Shown here in pieces: positions 10,666 to 20,912 of a DNA stretch of 64,000 nucleotides; position 1 is the first letter of the stretch, and each line of letters opens with the position of its first letter. The notes beneath the pieces were generated by a model. That model had not been told where the DNA came from. It made no database searches and worked only from the letters and a program-made list of their open reading frames with translations. Origin of the DNA: Rhyacophila brunnea (Eukaryota > Arthropoda > Insecta > Trichoptera > Rhyacophilidae); contig JAGYXB010000100.1 of assembly GCA_022495005.1 (NCBI GenBank), positions 62,001 to 126,000 of the forward strand. The letters are read 5' to 3'. The position numbers and the translations under genes are program-made.

Positions 10666-11916
10666 ATTCCCTCCAAATGTAGGGACTCGTGATACGCTTG
10701 ATTAAAACCGAGTATGGTACGGGGAGGGTTGGTTTGAAGGGGTCTACGTTTGAGTTGACAAATATGTCTGTATTACATTTTCTAGGTTAGTATCCTAAAA
10801 GATTTTAAGCAGTTTAAGGGGGGCTGAAGAGCTTGACATTCAAATATAATTTAGTATAAAAAGGACCTCGGCGTCGTAAGTACGTTAATTTAAATCGATC
10901 TTTTCGCAAAAATCACTAATCATCGGAGATTTTATTTCAAGAAACATTATTATTATTATTGATATTGTCTGCCGCTGAACATTATTATTATTTTATAAAC
11001 ACCTGCAAGATGTATGCCGATCAGAAAACAGGGCTGTCAAAATAATATTATGAATTCATATTTTTAAAATGTTAATTTCATCATAGTTTTTAATCAAACC
11101 TGTGCAAGTACGTACTGATAACTTGGGTGGATTTTGTAGCAAACATACTATTGATATATATACGGGTATATTATTATTATAACCCAATTCAAATTGAACA
11201 TAGGTTGATACTCAAATACTATTATAGTATGTTTATGATTTCGAGAAAATAATACGATGGTACTCGTATAATTAATCCATATCAATTATTTGAAAACATT
11301 ACATTCGCACTTTGCAAGATAACATCAAAATGTGTATATACTTATCTAAATGACGAATGAAATTCATGAGTGAGCACGGCGGAAAGCTTGGAAATGTGTT
11401 TTTTTCTATTTCAAAATCTTTTTGTGTATTATTTTATTACAGATTCAAGGCCAACTTCATATAACTAATAAAAAATACTGTTTGTTTCTACGAATAAAAA
11501 AAGACAGGAAGAAAAATGTGTACAAATCACGGCAATCAGAAAGGCCGGCAAATATGGCCGACAATGCGTGATACACAAACATAAAATACACAAAATTACA
11601 AACACATTCGAAGTTTGCCGCACACGTACAGACCACGTGATATTTGTTTACGCAAAATCGTCGCTTTTCAAAATGGCGCGTTTGATTGCCAGATTTTACT
11701 GCGATGAATCAGTATGTTCCTTCTTGTCTTTTTTTATTCGTAGGTTTGTTTACTATGTACACCGAGAAATTTCCATTTATAAAATCGGAAACGATTTTTA
11801 CAGAAGAGTTTTGGAATATAATGCAACCAAAACTGGAAAAATTCTATCATGGGTGTTGACTTCCTGAATTAGTTAACCCCAGGTCCATGCCACTACGTGA
11901 ACCACAGTGGATATTA
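10666..11916. other. No feature recognised
   Basis: AT-rich with short ATT runs near 10955. An open frame of 99 codons at 11568-11867 on the plus strand has no recognisable domain. Confidence 0.35.
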
Positions 11917-12072
11917 AGCCATTTCCACACTGGCAACAAGTTGCTGGCAACCTCATTAAATTTTACGATACTTACCATAATTGCTTAAGAAATTTTACGA
12001 TAATCATCATAATTATCGTAAAATCTAACGAGGTTGCCAGCAACTTAACTTGTTGCCAGTGTGGACCCGGCA
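11917..12072. mobile_element. 156-bp palindromic MITE, Harbinger-like
   Basis: The long arms CCACACTGGCAACAAG-TTGCTGGCAACCTC and their inverse (GAGGTTGCCAGCAACTT, CTTGTTGCCAGTGTGG) make nearly the whole element a hairpin. A TTA triplet lies on each side, at 11914-11916 and 12073-12075, as expected for PIF/Harbinger target duplications. Non-coding. Confidence 0.6.
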
Positions 12073-12458
12073 TTAGATGCACAAAACTTAAATAATATAT
12101 ATTATAAATAAAAATTTAAAATTATAAATATTTATGATTTATGTCTTCGACAGCCCTGATGAAATATGAGTCGGATCGAGTCATAGAGCAAATTTATTGA
12201 CACAAACAACTTTGACACGACCTTTTTATATTAACTACTAGACCAGATATTATGGACCACATGTTAAAAATCATATTTTCAATTCTCAAGGCCAATTCTG
12301 TAGAACGTCCTCTTAAGGCGTCGGTTCTGGGTAAAGGATCTTGCCATGATGTTTAACTGAACATTATTTTTTCATTGTATGTCACTTCTACAGCTGAGTG
12401 CAAGTAAGGTTCTAGGATTTATCATGCAATAAGAATTTAACAATTCAAATAGTTTAAG

Positions 12459-12480
12459 TTAGGTTATGTTAGGTTAGGTT
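12459..12480 (+). repeat. Short TTAGG-type motif run
   Basis: TTAGGTTATGTTAGGTTAGG contains three TTAGG units with one variant. TTAGG is the usual insect telomere unit, but short interstitial runs like this are common and do not indicate a telomere. Confidence 0.5.
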
Positions 12481-12482
12481 AT

Positions 12483-14254
12483 ATGGACTCCTTACGAAGT
12501 TTCCTGTAGGTACGCTTATTTTAGAGCACATTTTCAATGTAGTATAAGACTTTTTTCTTTCGATAACTCTTCAAACGAGTATTTTCCGACTGGCTTTCTT
12601 CAGGACATGCAAGTTTACGAGGCACCCACAGCAAGAACTGCGAGCCAATCAATTCGCTGCGTAGAGCCGTGTATATTTTTAATCATATACATATGTGTGG
12701 GTGTGTTTTTTTTTTAAATTTATGTTTTATTGTTTATTTAATGTAATAAGATTACTTTAATTACTGCTGCTCCTGGGATAAACTGTATTCTTTTACGCTC
12801 CAGCATCAGAACAAGCACATTGTCACACCACTTTTTTTCAGTCTCTTGTGATATTTTTACTTTACTCCGTGTGCACACCTTTGTACAGAGGTGGTTCTAC
12901 CTTAGGGGTTTGGAGGGACAATCCTCAGATTCATATCATGTCGAAAATACACGCCTGATATATTTTTTATTATGTTATGATATAATATATCTACTTTACG
13001 CAGCTGTGCTATAAGTGGTTCTTGAATAAATAATTTGAAAGTCCTTTAATGTTTTTCTTGTTTAAGGCGATACATCAGTGAATCGGCAAATAATTTTCAA
13101 CTATAGGCGCGACGAAATTTTGGACTCGCTCCCATTCGGAGAGAGAACGTCGAGCTGGGAATACGTCAATTTGTTTCGTGATGGCGACGGGGGTATTAAT
13201 TCTTAAATCGTGTAAAGATGACTAAAAACGTTACCCATTTACTTTAAAAAGAAAACATGTGAATGAATATATTATTATTGTTACTAATATAACAATAAAC
13301 AGAACGTTAGATGGACGCATTTTGGATTTATATGACAAATTATATTTCGTTTGGCATGCGTCATTTGCACCCGCGACCCGCAATCCGCGCATCGCCTAGC
13401 CACGATCTTTTTAGACCGAGCCTCAACTGAGGTATAGCCTTAACAAGCCAGTCATTCATAACATAGTAGGTACAATTACGTAAACTTTCGAACTCGACGA
13501 AGACGTCATACGATAATGACATATTTACATATTTTTATTTCACTTTATTAATATTGGTCGTTTCCTAATTTGTTTGTGAGAAAACAATGCTTACTAGACT
13601 ACGAAATTGAGCTGATGTTTTCGATGCTCTATATTAAATTGGCGTGATAATTTAGGCATTCACGGGTTAGCGTAAACATATTATTATCCCCTAGTTAGCC
13701 GTACGTTTTTGTGTGTCATGTATACATGTACTTGAAATTATAGCCTCCGAAATCGATTGGAAGTATCCAGTTAAAATTAACTGAGGTAATAAACATTGGT
13801 TTATAATGCTTACATACACATGTGTAAAGTAAAACAGAATTTAATAGACGTAACTTGGAAAATCCAAAGAAAAATACATTCCTACTCGAGAAATTGTCAC
13901 TTTACTATGTGGCTTAATAGGTTCAAGAAATAAATTACCCGTTAAAAGAAGGAAGTGTTTTCAAAACGAATTCAATTATTCAGGAACAATAATTTATTTA
14001 ATTGATTCTAATTTCTAATATTATCATACACCAAACTGATGGTACCGACGTGACAAAGGACTAGAACTCAATGAACACTCAAAAGTGATAGTAGTGTGCA
14101 TTACAAATAATGCGTTTTACGAATATTTTTTTCCCACGCGTATGTGAGCCGCGTCGACTATAATCCTTTTGTGTTTCTGAAAAAACCAACACTGTAGTGG
14201 ATCGGTTGATCGATCTATGATTGAGACACGCACTACGGTGCATGGTTGCAGCAT
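12483..14254. other. No feature recognised
   Basis: Mixed AT-rich sequence with a few CG-rich spots (about 13090-13190 and 13370-13430). No convincing coding region, repeat end or RNA gene is seen. Confidence 0.35.
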
Positions 14255-14386
14255 CAGTCCCGTGCGGCTCCGTCTCGGGACGGAATGAGCACTTAAAATC
14301 ACTTCTTTCAGACACGTTTAAAGTGTCATAGAAAGCGGCCGTGCATATCCACGGTTGTGCATATATGACGGGTGGTGGTGGGCACT
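14255..14386. repeat. 132-bp repeat R-C, copy 1
   Basis: Matches 59810-59941 over 132 positions with four mismatches and no gaps. It starts CAGTCCCGTGCGGCTCCGTC, which can pair with the CGGGAC just after it, and ends GGGTGGTGGTGGGCACT. Both borders are abrupt. It is more GC-rich than its surroundings. No protein is encoded; SINE tail, LINE 3' end or small RNA gene are all possible. Confidence 0.7.
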
Positions 14387-14469
14387 TTAACGTCCATACC
14401 TGTGCGAGAACCGCGAATACACTGCGTCACATGCTCGGCTCGTGTAGTACGCGCAGGTGTATGCTAGAC

Positions 14470-14695
14470 GTTGTCAAACTGATGAAATGGAAATTTTAGG
14501 ACATGTCTCGACCGCTGGATAAACGCTATCATACTTGGTACCAAAGGTTCACTAAATGACCGCCCTAAAACGGTTTCATTAGATTGGACCAACAAAAGCC
14601 ATCAAATTGGCAGAGAAAAACTAAGACATAGAAGAGGGACAGGATATAGGAGAGGCTCTCATCCAACAGTGGATCGATGGTGAATAGTCGAAAAT
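14470..14695 (+). pseudogene. RTE-like LINE C-terminal relic
   Basis: Degenerate text ends with AGGCTCTCATCCAACAGTGG-ATCGATGG. It parallels GGCCTTCATCCAGCAGTGGA in the RTE 3' ends at 27325 and 31259 (EAFIQQWI in protein). GAAATGGAAATTTTAGGACA upstream corresponds to the LKWRWAGH block. It is full of stops and frame changes. Confidence 0.5.
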
Positions 14696-14699
14696 TGGA

Positions 14700-15500
14700 A
14701 AAAAAATACTTTACAATGGGTATATTATGTCAATATTTAAATACCTTATAATAACATTCGCATTCTGATTTTTGGGTTAGCGTTACATTAAAAAGTGCTG
14801 TAGATATAATTGTATAGATATGTATGTTTAAAACTTTTTTTATAAAAGTGAGTAGGTACTAATAGGTTTTTTATTATTGTTTCTTGAAATGTTTTTGATG
14901 TTACATCATAATATTGTTGATTTAGTGGTAGGGAATTTCAAAAACTAATGTAATTGTTTAAAAGCGTGACCTAAAATTGGTGCGTGTTTTTATTGTATCA
15001 AATTTAAACTCGTGTTATCCTTTATTGAAATACGTAAACTCTACGAAAAATGATGCTTTGTATTTAAGTTTCGTTATTCTATTGTGATTTAACTCTTTTA
15101 TTATCATCTTGAATGGTGGAATGGGGTCTTTCTATGAATATGGTTATGCAATCATAAATAGGGTAGAGTGCGGTACGACGAAACATATTTTGTTTGTATT
15201 TTTTTTTTTAAATTGTTTGGGTATTTGGTTATAGAATAATCCTCATTCTTCTTTTGGTGCCATCTTCTATCTAAAATTAGCGATCAAATTAATGTACACT
15301 TCTGTTTAAATATTTACCCACTTACGCAGGTTACGTAGAAAACAAAACATCTTCTGAAGAAAGCCTCTAACCAAGATTGCGATGGATTTATATTAATAAT
15401 TCCCATTTTGATATTTCTGAAGTAGTTCTAAATTGTGTATATTTAATGAATAATTTAAAATATTGTGTATTATTCTGTCTTAAATAAAAACATATAAGTA
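14700..15500. other. No feature recognised
   Basis: AT-rich and non-coding, with no repeat match noticed. Confidence 0.4.
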
Positions 15501-15502
15501 AA

Positions 15503-15590
15503 ATGAACATACATAATTTGTAAACATCGCTTGCATATACTCACTATAAATAACATACCATAAAGAAGATGGGTACCACATCTTAATTTA
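15503..15590 (-). repeat. SINE-B tail fragment
   Basis: GAACATACATAATTTGTAAA followed by CACTATAAATAA resembles the SINE-B tail on the minus strand (GAACATACATAACTTGAAAA then CCCACTAGAAAAAATT at 18309). Diverged and short. Confidence 0.4.
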
Positions 15591-15776
15591 CTAGTGGTTG
15601 CAGCGTCAGAAAGACATACGAGTAACGACTCTCATAAAAATGACATTGCTGATGAACATTTTTGGTACAAATTAACTACATCTACATTGCAAATGGTGAT
15701 TATTGCAATAGCTCATTGTAGCCATATTTTGATCGAAGCAGGCATTCGGTTATTGTATATTAGATAATATATATTT

Positions 15777-15990
15777 TTAACCATGTCCGATCCTAAGAAG
15801 ATCATACGCGCCTCCACAGAGGGGAGATTGTAATAACAGATTTTTGTTTTTTTGCTCGAGAAATGAATGTGAGCCAGCTCTAAACCCATTACATAAACAA
15901 CATGTGGATTTACCAGACCCGGGATTCGAGCCCGGGATCCACGACTTTATAGGCCTGACGCGTAACCGCACGGTGATGTGTAGTTGAAAA
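15777..15990 (-). mobile_element. SINE-A copy
   Basis: On the minus strand, a tRNA-like head containing GGGCTCGAATCCCGGG leads into the SINE-A body and ends at CTTCTTAGGATCGGACATGG. Ser/Leu-tRNA-like as in the other SINE-A copies. The middle of the body differs from the 20672 copy, so this is diverged. No clear target duplication. Confidence 0.65.
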
Positions 15991-16594
15991 ATTAACTCGT
16001 GTGTTAATATCATAAGACGGAACCGGTTATAGGTTTATACTCAATTCTAAATGTGGGATAAATATTAAGATTTAACCTATCATAGCTATTTCTTTCAATA
16101 TCTAGTGTTTCCACTAAAAAAATGACACTAAAAATTAACAAGTTAATTTCTCTATTTCGAATTACAAAATATTCTATTTTTGAATTCAATTTATTTTTTA
16201 ACATATCGTCGGTATTTTGTAAAAAGGGCGAATCAACCAAAATGCTAGTTTACAGGAGGAGGGTTTTTAACTTTTGACATTTATTTGTTTTTTTACCTGT
16301 AGATGATTATAAATATCCAACAAGTTTATAATAAAGCTTAGAAAGAATACTGTCATTATAATAGGTATTATTATATAATATTTTAAACGGTCTAATATGT
16401 CACATTTGCTTTTTATTTCGTAATTTTAATTAATTTAATTTTAGTCGATTATCGTTTTTAAGTACTTTTCTGTGGAGATAAAAATTCGCCGTTTTTACAC
16501 AACAAAGCTAGTAGGGTACATATTGTATTTTCATTAAAAACTCGATTTCGCCAAAATGGTTGATTTGCCCTTTTTACAAAACACCGACGATATT
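15991..16594. other. No feature recognised
   Basis: A faint inverted similarity exists between about 16190-16260 (TTGTAAAAAGGGCGAATCAA) and 16550-16600 (GATTTGCCCTTTTTACAAAA), with CCGACGATAT / ATATCGTCGG nearby. This could be the terminal repeats of an element spanning roughly 16200-16595. I did not find a target duplication. Confidence 0.35.
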
Positions 16595-17095
16595 GTGGAC
16601 ATTATAAATTATAATTTTAAGACGTTCACACCATGACATGAAACATTATTATAAAGAAAAAAGTAACAAAAACGATAAAAATGAAAATATAAAAAGAGAA
16701 CATAATCATACAAAAGCAGTGAAAACACAATTATAAATCTATAGAAGTTCAAAGAAGTACAACGAGTTTACTATGGAGACCATATTTTAAGAATTTATAA
16801 AATAGCGTCCACCTAAACTCACCATTACGCAAGTGGAATATATCAACACCCGAAGCAATTTGGTTGAACATAGTTATTGCCCTTCCAATTGGCAATACCA
16901 GTGGCAGGTTGGTTCTGCATCTTGGGAGAATAATCAACTGATGCTCTTTATTTCTAATATACTTATCAGGGACACACAGGGCAACACTGCCCAGAATGGC
17001 AGAGTTCTCATTTATGCCTCGTATAAGTCGACAAAAATACGTAGCTAAATAAATATCTCTTCTAAATTGCAGACTGCAGTATGTAAGCATACCTA
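16595..17095 (-). mobile_element. Jockey/CR1-like LINE 3' end, 5' truncated
   Basis: The minus strand carries a 113-codon open frame (17090 to 16749) with RRDIYLATYFCRLIRGIN, then PDKYIRN, RTNLPLVLPIGRAITMFNQI and VDIFHLRN. This is the C-terminal tail of a LINE ORF2. The same block is found at 34590-34878 on the plus strand (RTNLPLVMPIERAITLFNQI). The 3' UTR contains the family signature AAGACGTTCACACCATGACA near 16625. The reverse transcriptase core is missing, as expected from incomplete reverse transcription. The frame is still open, so the insertion may not be very old. Confidence 0.7.
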
Positions 17096-17659
17096 AGATA
17101 AAGTCAGTTGGATAAAGCCACGTAAAGGAGTCTCAAGAATTTCTTCTGAGCCCTCTCCACTGATGCTAATATGTAAAAGCTTTTCGTCAAAACTGCGATG
17201 AAAATGGGTTAAAGTCCCATTTGGTCGTAGATTTTTCTAATATGTATGCTTATGTGATTGTTCCAGATTATGTATGCTATATTGCACCTTCGCCTCCTCT
17301 GATTCACATCCCATATGGCAGAAATAGATGTCGTGTGGGGTGGAATACTTCCCGGAAGTGAGCCAGCCTCGATTTATTACGCGTCCTATCCTATCGCCGT
17401 GAAGTCAAACGAACGTGCCGTGTCTCATCACGCAATGAATGCAGGGGCTCTGGTGGTATTTAGCGGCGATACTCCGGCCCTGCACTTCTCCCGTGCGTCG
17501 GAAATGCCCGGAAAGCTCGCGGAAAATTAACGAACATGCAAAAGTTTAATAGTTGAAGGTGTAATTTTAGAAGTGCTCGCTTCAAGCAGGTTAAATGCCT
17601 GGTTCAGGTATTGAGCGCGACTTCATTAGAGCCGTTCACAAAGCTTATATGAAACAAAA
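17096..17659. other. No gene recognised; GC-richer patch at 17300-17530
   Basis: 17300-17530 is CG-rich compared with its flanks and has a 71-codon plus-strand open frame without a recognisable domain. No second copy is seen in the window. A regulatory or conserved element is possible but unproven. Confidence 0.35.
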
Positions 17660-18304
17660 CGTATTTAAAAAACCATTTCTTTTATCTAAATGAGTAATTC
17701 ACAAGATTTTGAGAATGTAACATTCCATATATTGAACATACCACTAGAGTTGGGTATTTCCCGAGAAAATCTCAATCTTGAGATTCGAGATTTCCAGAAA
17801 AGAGTTCTCGAGGATTCTCGAGATATCGGGAAATTAATAAAAAACCTGTAAAAAATCCTAGAATCAGTGTAAAAACAGACAAATTCCAAAAAAATATGTT
17901 TTTTTTTCATTTATAAGACAAAAAAATAGAAGTATGAAACACAGACACAAAATTCCCTGATGTTGAAAAATTGCACTCACTTTGAGTCGACGTTGACTTA
18001 ATTGTGTTAAATACCCCGATCAGTCTTTGAACGTTTTGTATTTTCTGTCCAATTTTTTCATATAGAAAAGCCGTTTTTTCAATCAATAATTGATAATAAA
18101 GAAATCTTGAATCCCGAGAAAAGATTCTCGAGATCCGGGATTTACCGAAATGTTAAAAATTTCAATTCTCAAGATTCGGGATCGAAAATCTCGAAAATTT
18201 CCCGAGAATTCCCGAAACCCAACTCTACATACCACCAATGTATATCAATATATTGCTTGCATTATTTTTCTTGGTGTGATTTTACGCTACGGCATCTAAA
18301 TACG
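17660..18304 (-). repeat. SINE-B tail split by a hAT-type MITE
   Basis: 17660-17744 reads CATTTCTTTTATCTAAATGA, AATTCACAAGATTTTGAGAA, TATTGAACATACCAC, the distal part of the SINE-B unit on the minus strand. It is broken at 17745 by the MITE. The part right of 18235 does not continue the SINE-B order cleanly, so an older rearrangement is also likely. Confidence 0.5.
17745..18227. mobile_element. hAT-type MITE-3 with 8-bp duplication
   Basis: 483 bp bounded by TAGAGTTGGG and CCCAACTCTA, perfect 10-bp inverted ends. CATACCAC is duplicated exactly on both sides (17737-17744 and 18228-18235). An 8-bp duplication with short inverted ends is the mark of hAT elements. Both ends are packed with short subterminal repeats around TCTCGAGA and TCCCGAGAA in both orientations, the kind of array bound by hAT transposases. 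The interior is AT-rich and cannot code, so movement would need a hAT transposase supplied elsewhere. Confidence 0.85.
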
Positions 18305-18700
18305 TTTTGAACATACATAACTTGAAAATACCTCAGATATATACACCCACTAGAAAAAATTATATTTGAAAAAATACGAAACTCGACGGGATTTGAACCC
18401 GTATAACCATTGGTGTCACACCAATCCGTGCATTAACCAATTATGCTACGAGCCTACTATCTAATGCCTACAATTTAAACTAGTAGGTCATACGTGAAAT
18501 GCTTATCAAATTGCGTTATTATTGACCATCGATTTCTGTGTATTAAATCAAAGAATATTAATAACCTTAATTACTAACCGAAGCCTGGCTCTCGCCAACT
18601 ATTTTAGTTATAACGTCTACTTGAACTTGCTAACAATTTTTAATAAACCATATCTTTTATTCAACGAATAATTTACAAGAATTTGAGAATGTTACCTTTA
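18305..18700 (-). mobile_element. SINE-B full unit with internal tRNA-like region
   Basis: Read on the minus strand, about 210 bp of leader precedes a tRNA-like segment at 18383-18455. That segment has an A-box-like TAGCATAATTGG and a B-box GGGTTCAAATCCC. It is followed by a tail (CGTATTTTTTCAAATATAAT, TTTTTTCTAGTGGG, AAGTTATGTATGTTC). An anticodon-like stem ATTGG/CCAAT with a 7-base loop is present, but the base before the anticodon is not T and the acceptor pairing is poor, so it is not a working tRNA. The unit joins directly to a second one at 18701, making a tandem dimer of roughly 400-bp period. Confidence 0.7.
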
Positions 18701-18850
18701 TATATTGGACAAACATAACTTGAAAACACCTCAAATAATATATACCCACTAGAAAAAATTATATTTGAAAAAAAAATACGATGCTCGATGGGATTTGAAC
18801 TGGTATCGCGCCAGTGTGCATTAACCAATTATTATTAGTTATTTTTGTCT
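18701..18850 (-). mobile_element. SINE-B partial unit, tandem with the previous one
   Basis: Repeats the tail AAACATAACTTGAAAACACC, ACCCACTAGAAAAAATTATA, and a decayed tRNA-like head (GATGGGATTTGAACTGGTAT, GTGCATTAACCAATTATTAT), then stops. The leader is absent. Confidence 0.65.
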
Positions 18851-19889
18851 ATGACTGAACGAAGTAACTTAAATAATAATCACGAGATACAATTATCTTT
18901 TTCTTTTTAACGCTTTCGCTGCTGAATAGATAATGAGATTTTAATTGCCCCCTTTAAAATGCACGTTAATTACATCGATCGGCCGCCTGGTCATTACGCA
19001 CCGTGTGCGTCTTCCGCGTCCAAAGTATTAACAACATTTTATAATTATATCTGATTGAATCCTATATTTTTTTTAAATCATCTTATTTATTTATTATTTG
19101 CTTAAAGCAGCAGTCATCGACAATAAACATATCCATACAGAGTTTAGGCTGTTCGCCTATCGCTTATAAACTCCATACAAATTTTCGAAGGGCCATATAA
19201 AAATAGTTCTGGGATAATTCATTACTTTTTTGAGAACAGATAGCGCTCGTCATTAATTTTTCATTCTAAACGTAAGTAAACTAAACGGTATTCTAAATTC
19301 TGACGATAAACGACTCTTTTTTTTTTTACACATTTCATTATTAATTTTAATTTTAATTAAATACTTGAAGATCTATATTTTTCTTAGAAGGTAGGCTTTA
19401 AATAATCGCCTAGTATGGAGCCTTCGCCACTGGTGTAAAGACTGCATGGTATGCTTTATTACACCCAAAATCTGTCTTTCTACCGTGCTTGAATGTTACT
19501 TATAGCTTTTAAATTGATAATCGATTTTCTAGACGGCTAAGAAAAAATGTATTTGGAAGCAAAAGATGATGAATTTTCCTGAAAATAAACAAAATATCGC
19601 AAGTATCGTTTGTCATCGCGGAAAAAATATGAGACTTGTCGTAGCTTTTCCGGAGAAGCCTGCGTGTAATCAAATATTTTTTTTTCGCAGGAAACAACGT
19701 AGGTAAGATTTTATTAGGTTTGTGAGAGAAAACTCTAATTTTGTTCCTTTAATATAGAGTTAGAGAGGTTTTTAGAAGTATCAACGAAAAACGTTGTTCT
19801 TTTTAAATTAACAGGAAAACGTATGCACTGTGAGTTTTATAATATTTTAAAAGTTAGCTACGATATGATATAAAATACGCTACATTTAA
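18851..19889. other. No feature recognised
   Basis: AT-rich. Near 19428 the motif TTCGCCACTGGTG recalls the outer edge of R-A-like sequences. Nothing else is supported. Confidence 0.35.
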
Positions 19890-19975
19890 CGCCGCAGGTC
19901 AGATACGATTTTTACAAGCTGCCCAGTAAACACGATAGATCTGGCAAGAGAACCGCTAGTTTGACAACTCTGGAT
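19890..19975. repeat. Right-end fragment of hAT MITE-4 family
   Basis: GATAGATCTGGCAAGAGAAC-CGCTAGTTTGACAACTCTGG resembles the right end of the element at 52354-52934 (GCTAGATCTGGCAAGAAAAA-CGCTAAATGGCAACGCTG). No left end was found, so this is a remnant. Confidence 0.45.
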
Positions 19976-20671
19976 AGCTGTTTCTTGATTAGACGATTGT
20001 ATAGAGCGTAGTTCAATTATCCAGAAGACGTTGAAAAACCAAAATATATACCCAGTTCAGAAATGAGGGAACAGAAAAAACTTTTAAAATAAATGTGTAT
20101 TCGTTTTATCAAGCCAAATTAACGAATGTACGTGCTGGAAGACATAAAACTCCTCTATCTCACGATGGAATTAACTGGCTGACTTCTTGCTTAGAAATAA
20201 ACCATTAACAGAAACTTTAGCCACGTAATTAGACCATCGCTTTGCTAGTTAATATGAGTTTTTTTAATTATATGGTAAGGAATTATGCGAAACAAAACTG
20301 TGTCAGACTAAGTTTAATAGATTCACTGTCATTGTATACGTAAACAAATTATTATTACATAACAAAGTATATACAATTGTTTAAAAAAGAGTATCAATCG
20401 AGCCATAACTATATTCATTCTTTAAAACAGTAATTCTCAAGGTGGGAGACAAAGTCTCCGAAGAAATAATATGAAGCTCAAGTGAAATATTCTAGAATGT
20501 ACTTGGAAGTAAAAATATCTTCTTATTTACTAATATTTATAAATTATTACATATGTACCTATAATTTAAAAAAAACACACAGAATTGAATAACTTAGTCA
20601 TGTTAATGGCTGTGGATTTCGAAATACAGTAAAAAGAAAATGTCAGGCATTTGTGTCAATATTATTATTTT
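19976..20671. other. No feature recognised
   Basis: AT-rich and non-coding. Confidence 0.4.
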
Positions 20672-20912
20672 TTTTTGTCGACCATGTCCGATCCTAATAG
20701 GATCATATGGGCCTCCATAGAGTAGAGGTTTGTATTAACAGATTTTGTTTTTTACGAGAAATGGATGTCAGCCATTTGCTCAACCTATTAGGTCCATACC
20801 CTGACTCACACACAAATTTAAAAACAATATGTGTAGTTGCCAGACCCAGGATTCGAACCTGAGACCCACGGCGTGATAGTCCAACGCTCAAGCCGCGCGG
20901 CCACCGTGGGGG
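20672..20912 (-). mobile_element. SINE-A, best copy
   Basis: On the minus strand: GGCCGCGCGGCTTGAGCGTT and the B-box GGTTCGAATCCTGG form a Ser/Leu-type tRNA-like head, followed by a body (GTGAGTCAGGGTATGGACCT, TTGAGCAAATGGCTGACATC) and the end GATCCTATTAGGATCGGACA. TATTATTTT occurs on both sides (20663-20671 and 20913-20921), a plausible 9-bp target duplication although of low complexity. The head would supply an internal RNA polymerase III promoter. SINEs of this kind move with LINE enzymes. Confidence 0.75.

Noticed and set aside
12459..12480. Telomere or telomere-proximal position
   Set aside because: Only three TTAGG units are present; long runs expected of telomeric DNA are absent.
18383..18455. 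Functional tRNA gene on the minus strand
   Set aside because: Boxes A and B are present, but acceptor pairing is weak and the anticodon loop lacks T at position 33; the same segment recurs in a repeat family.
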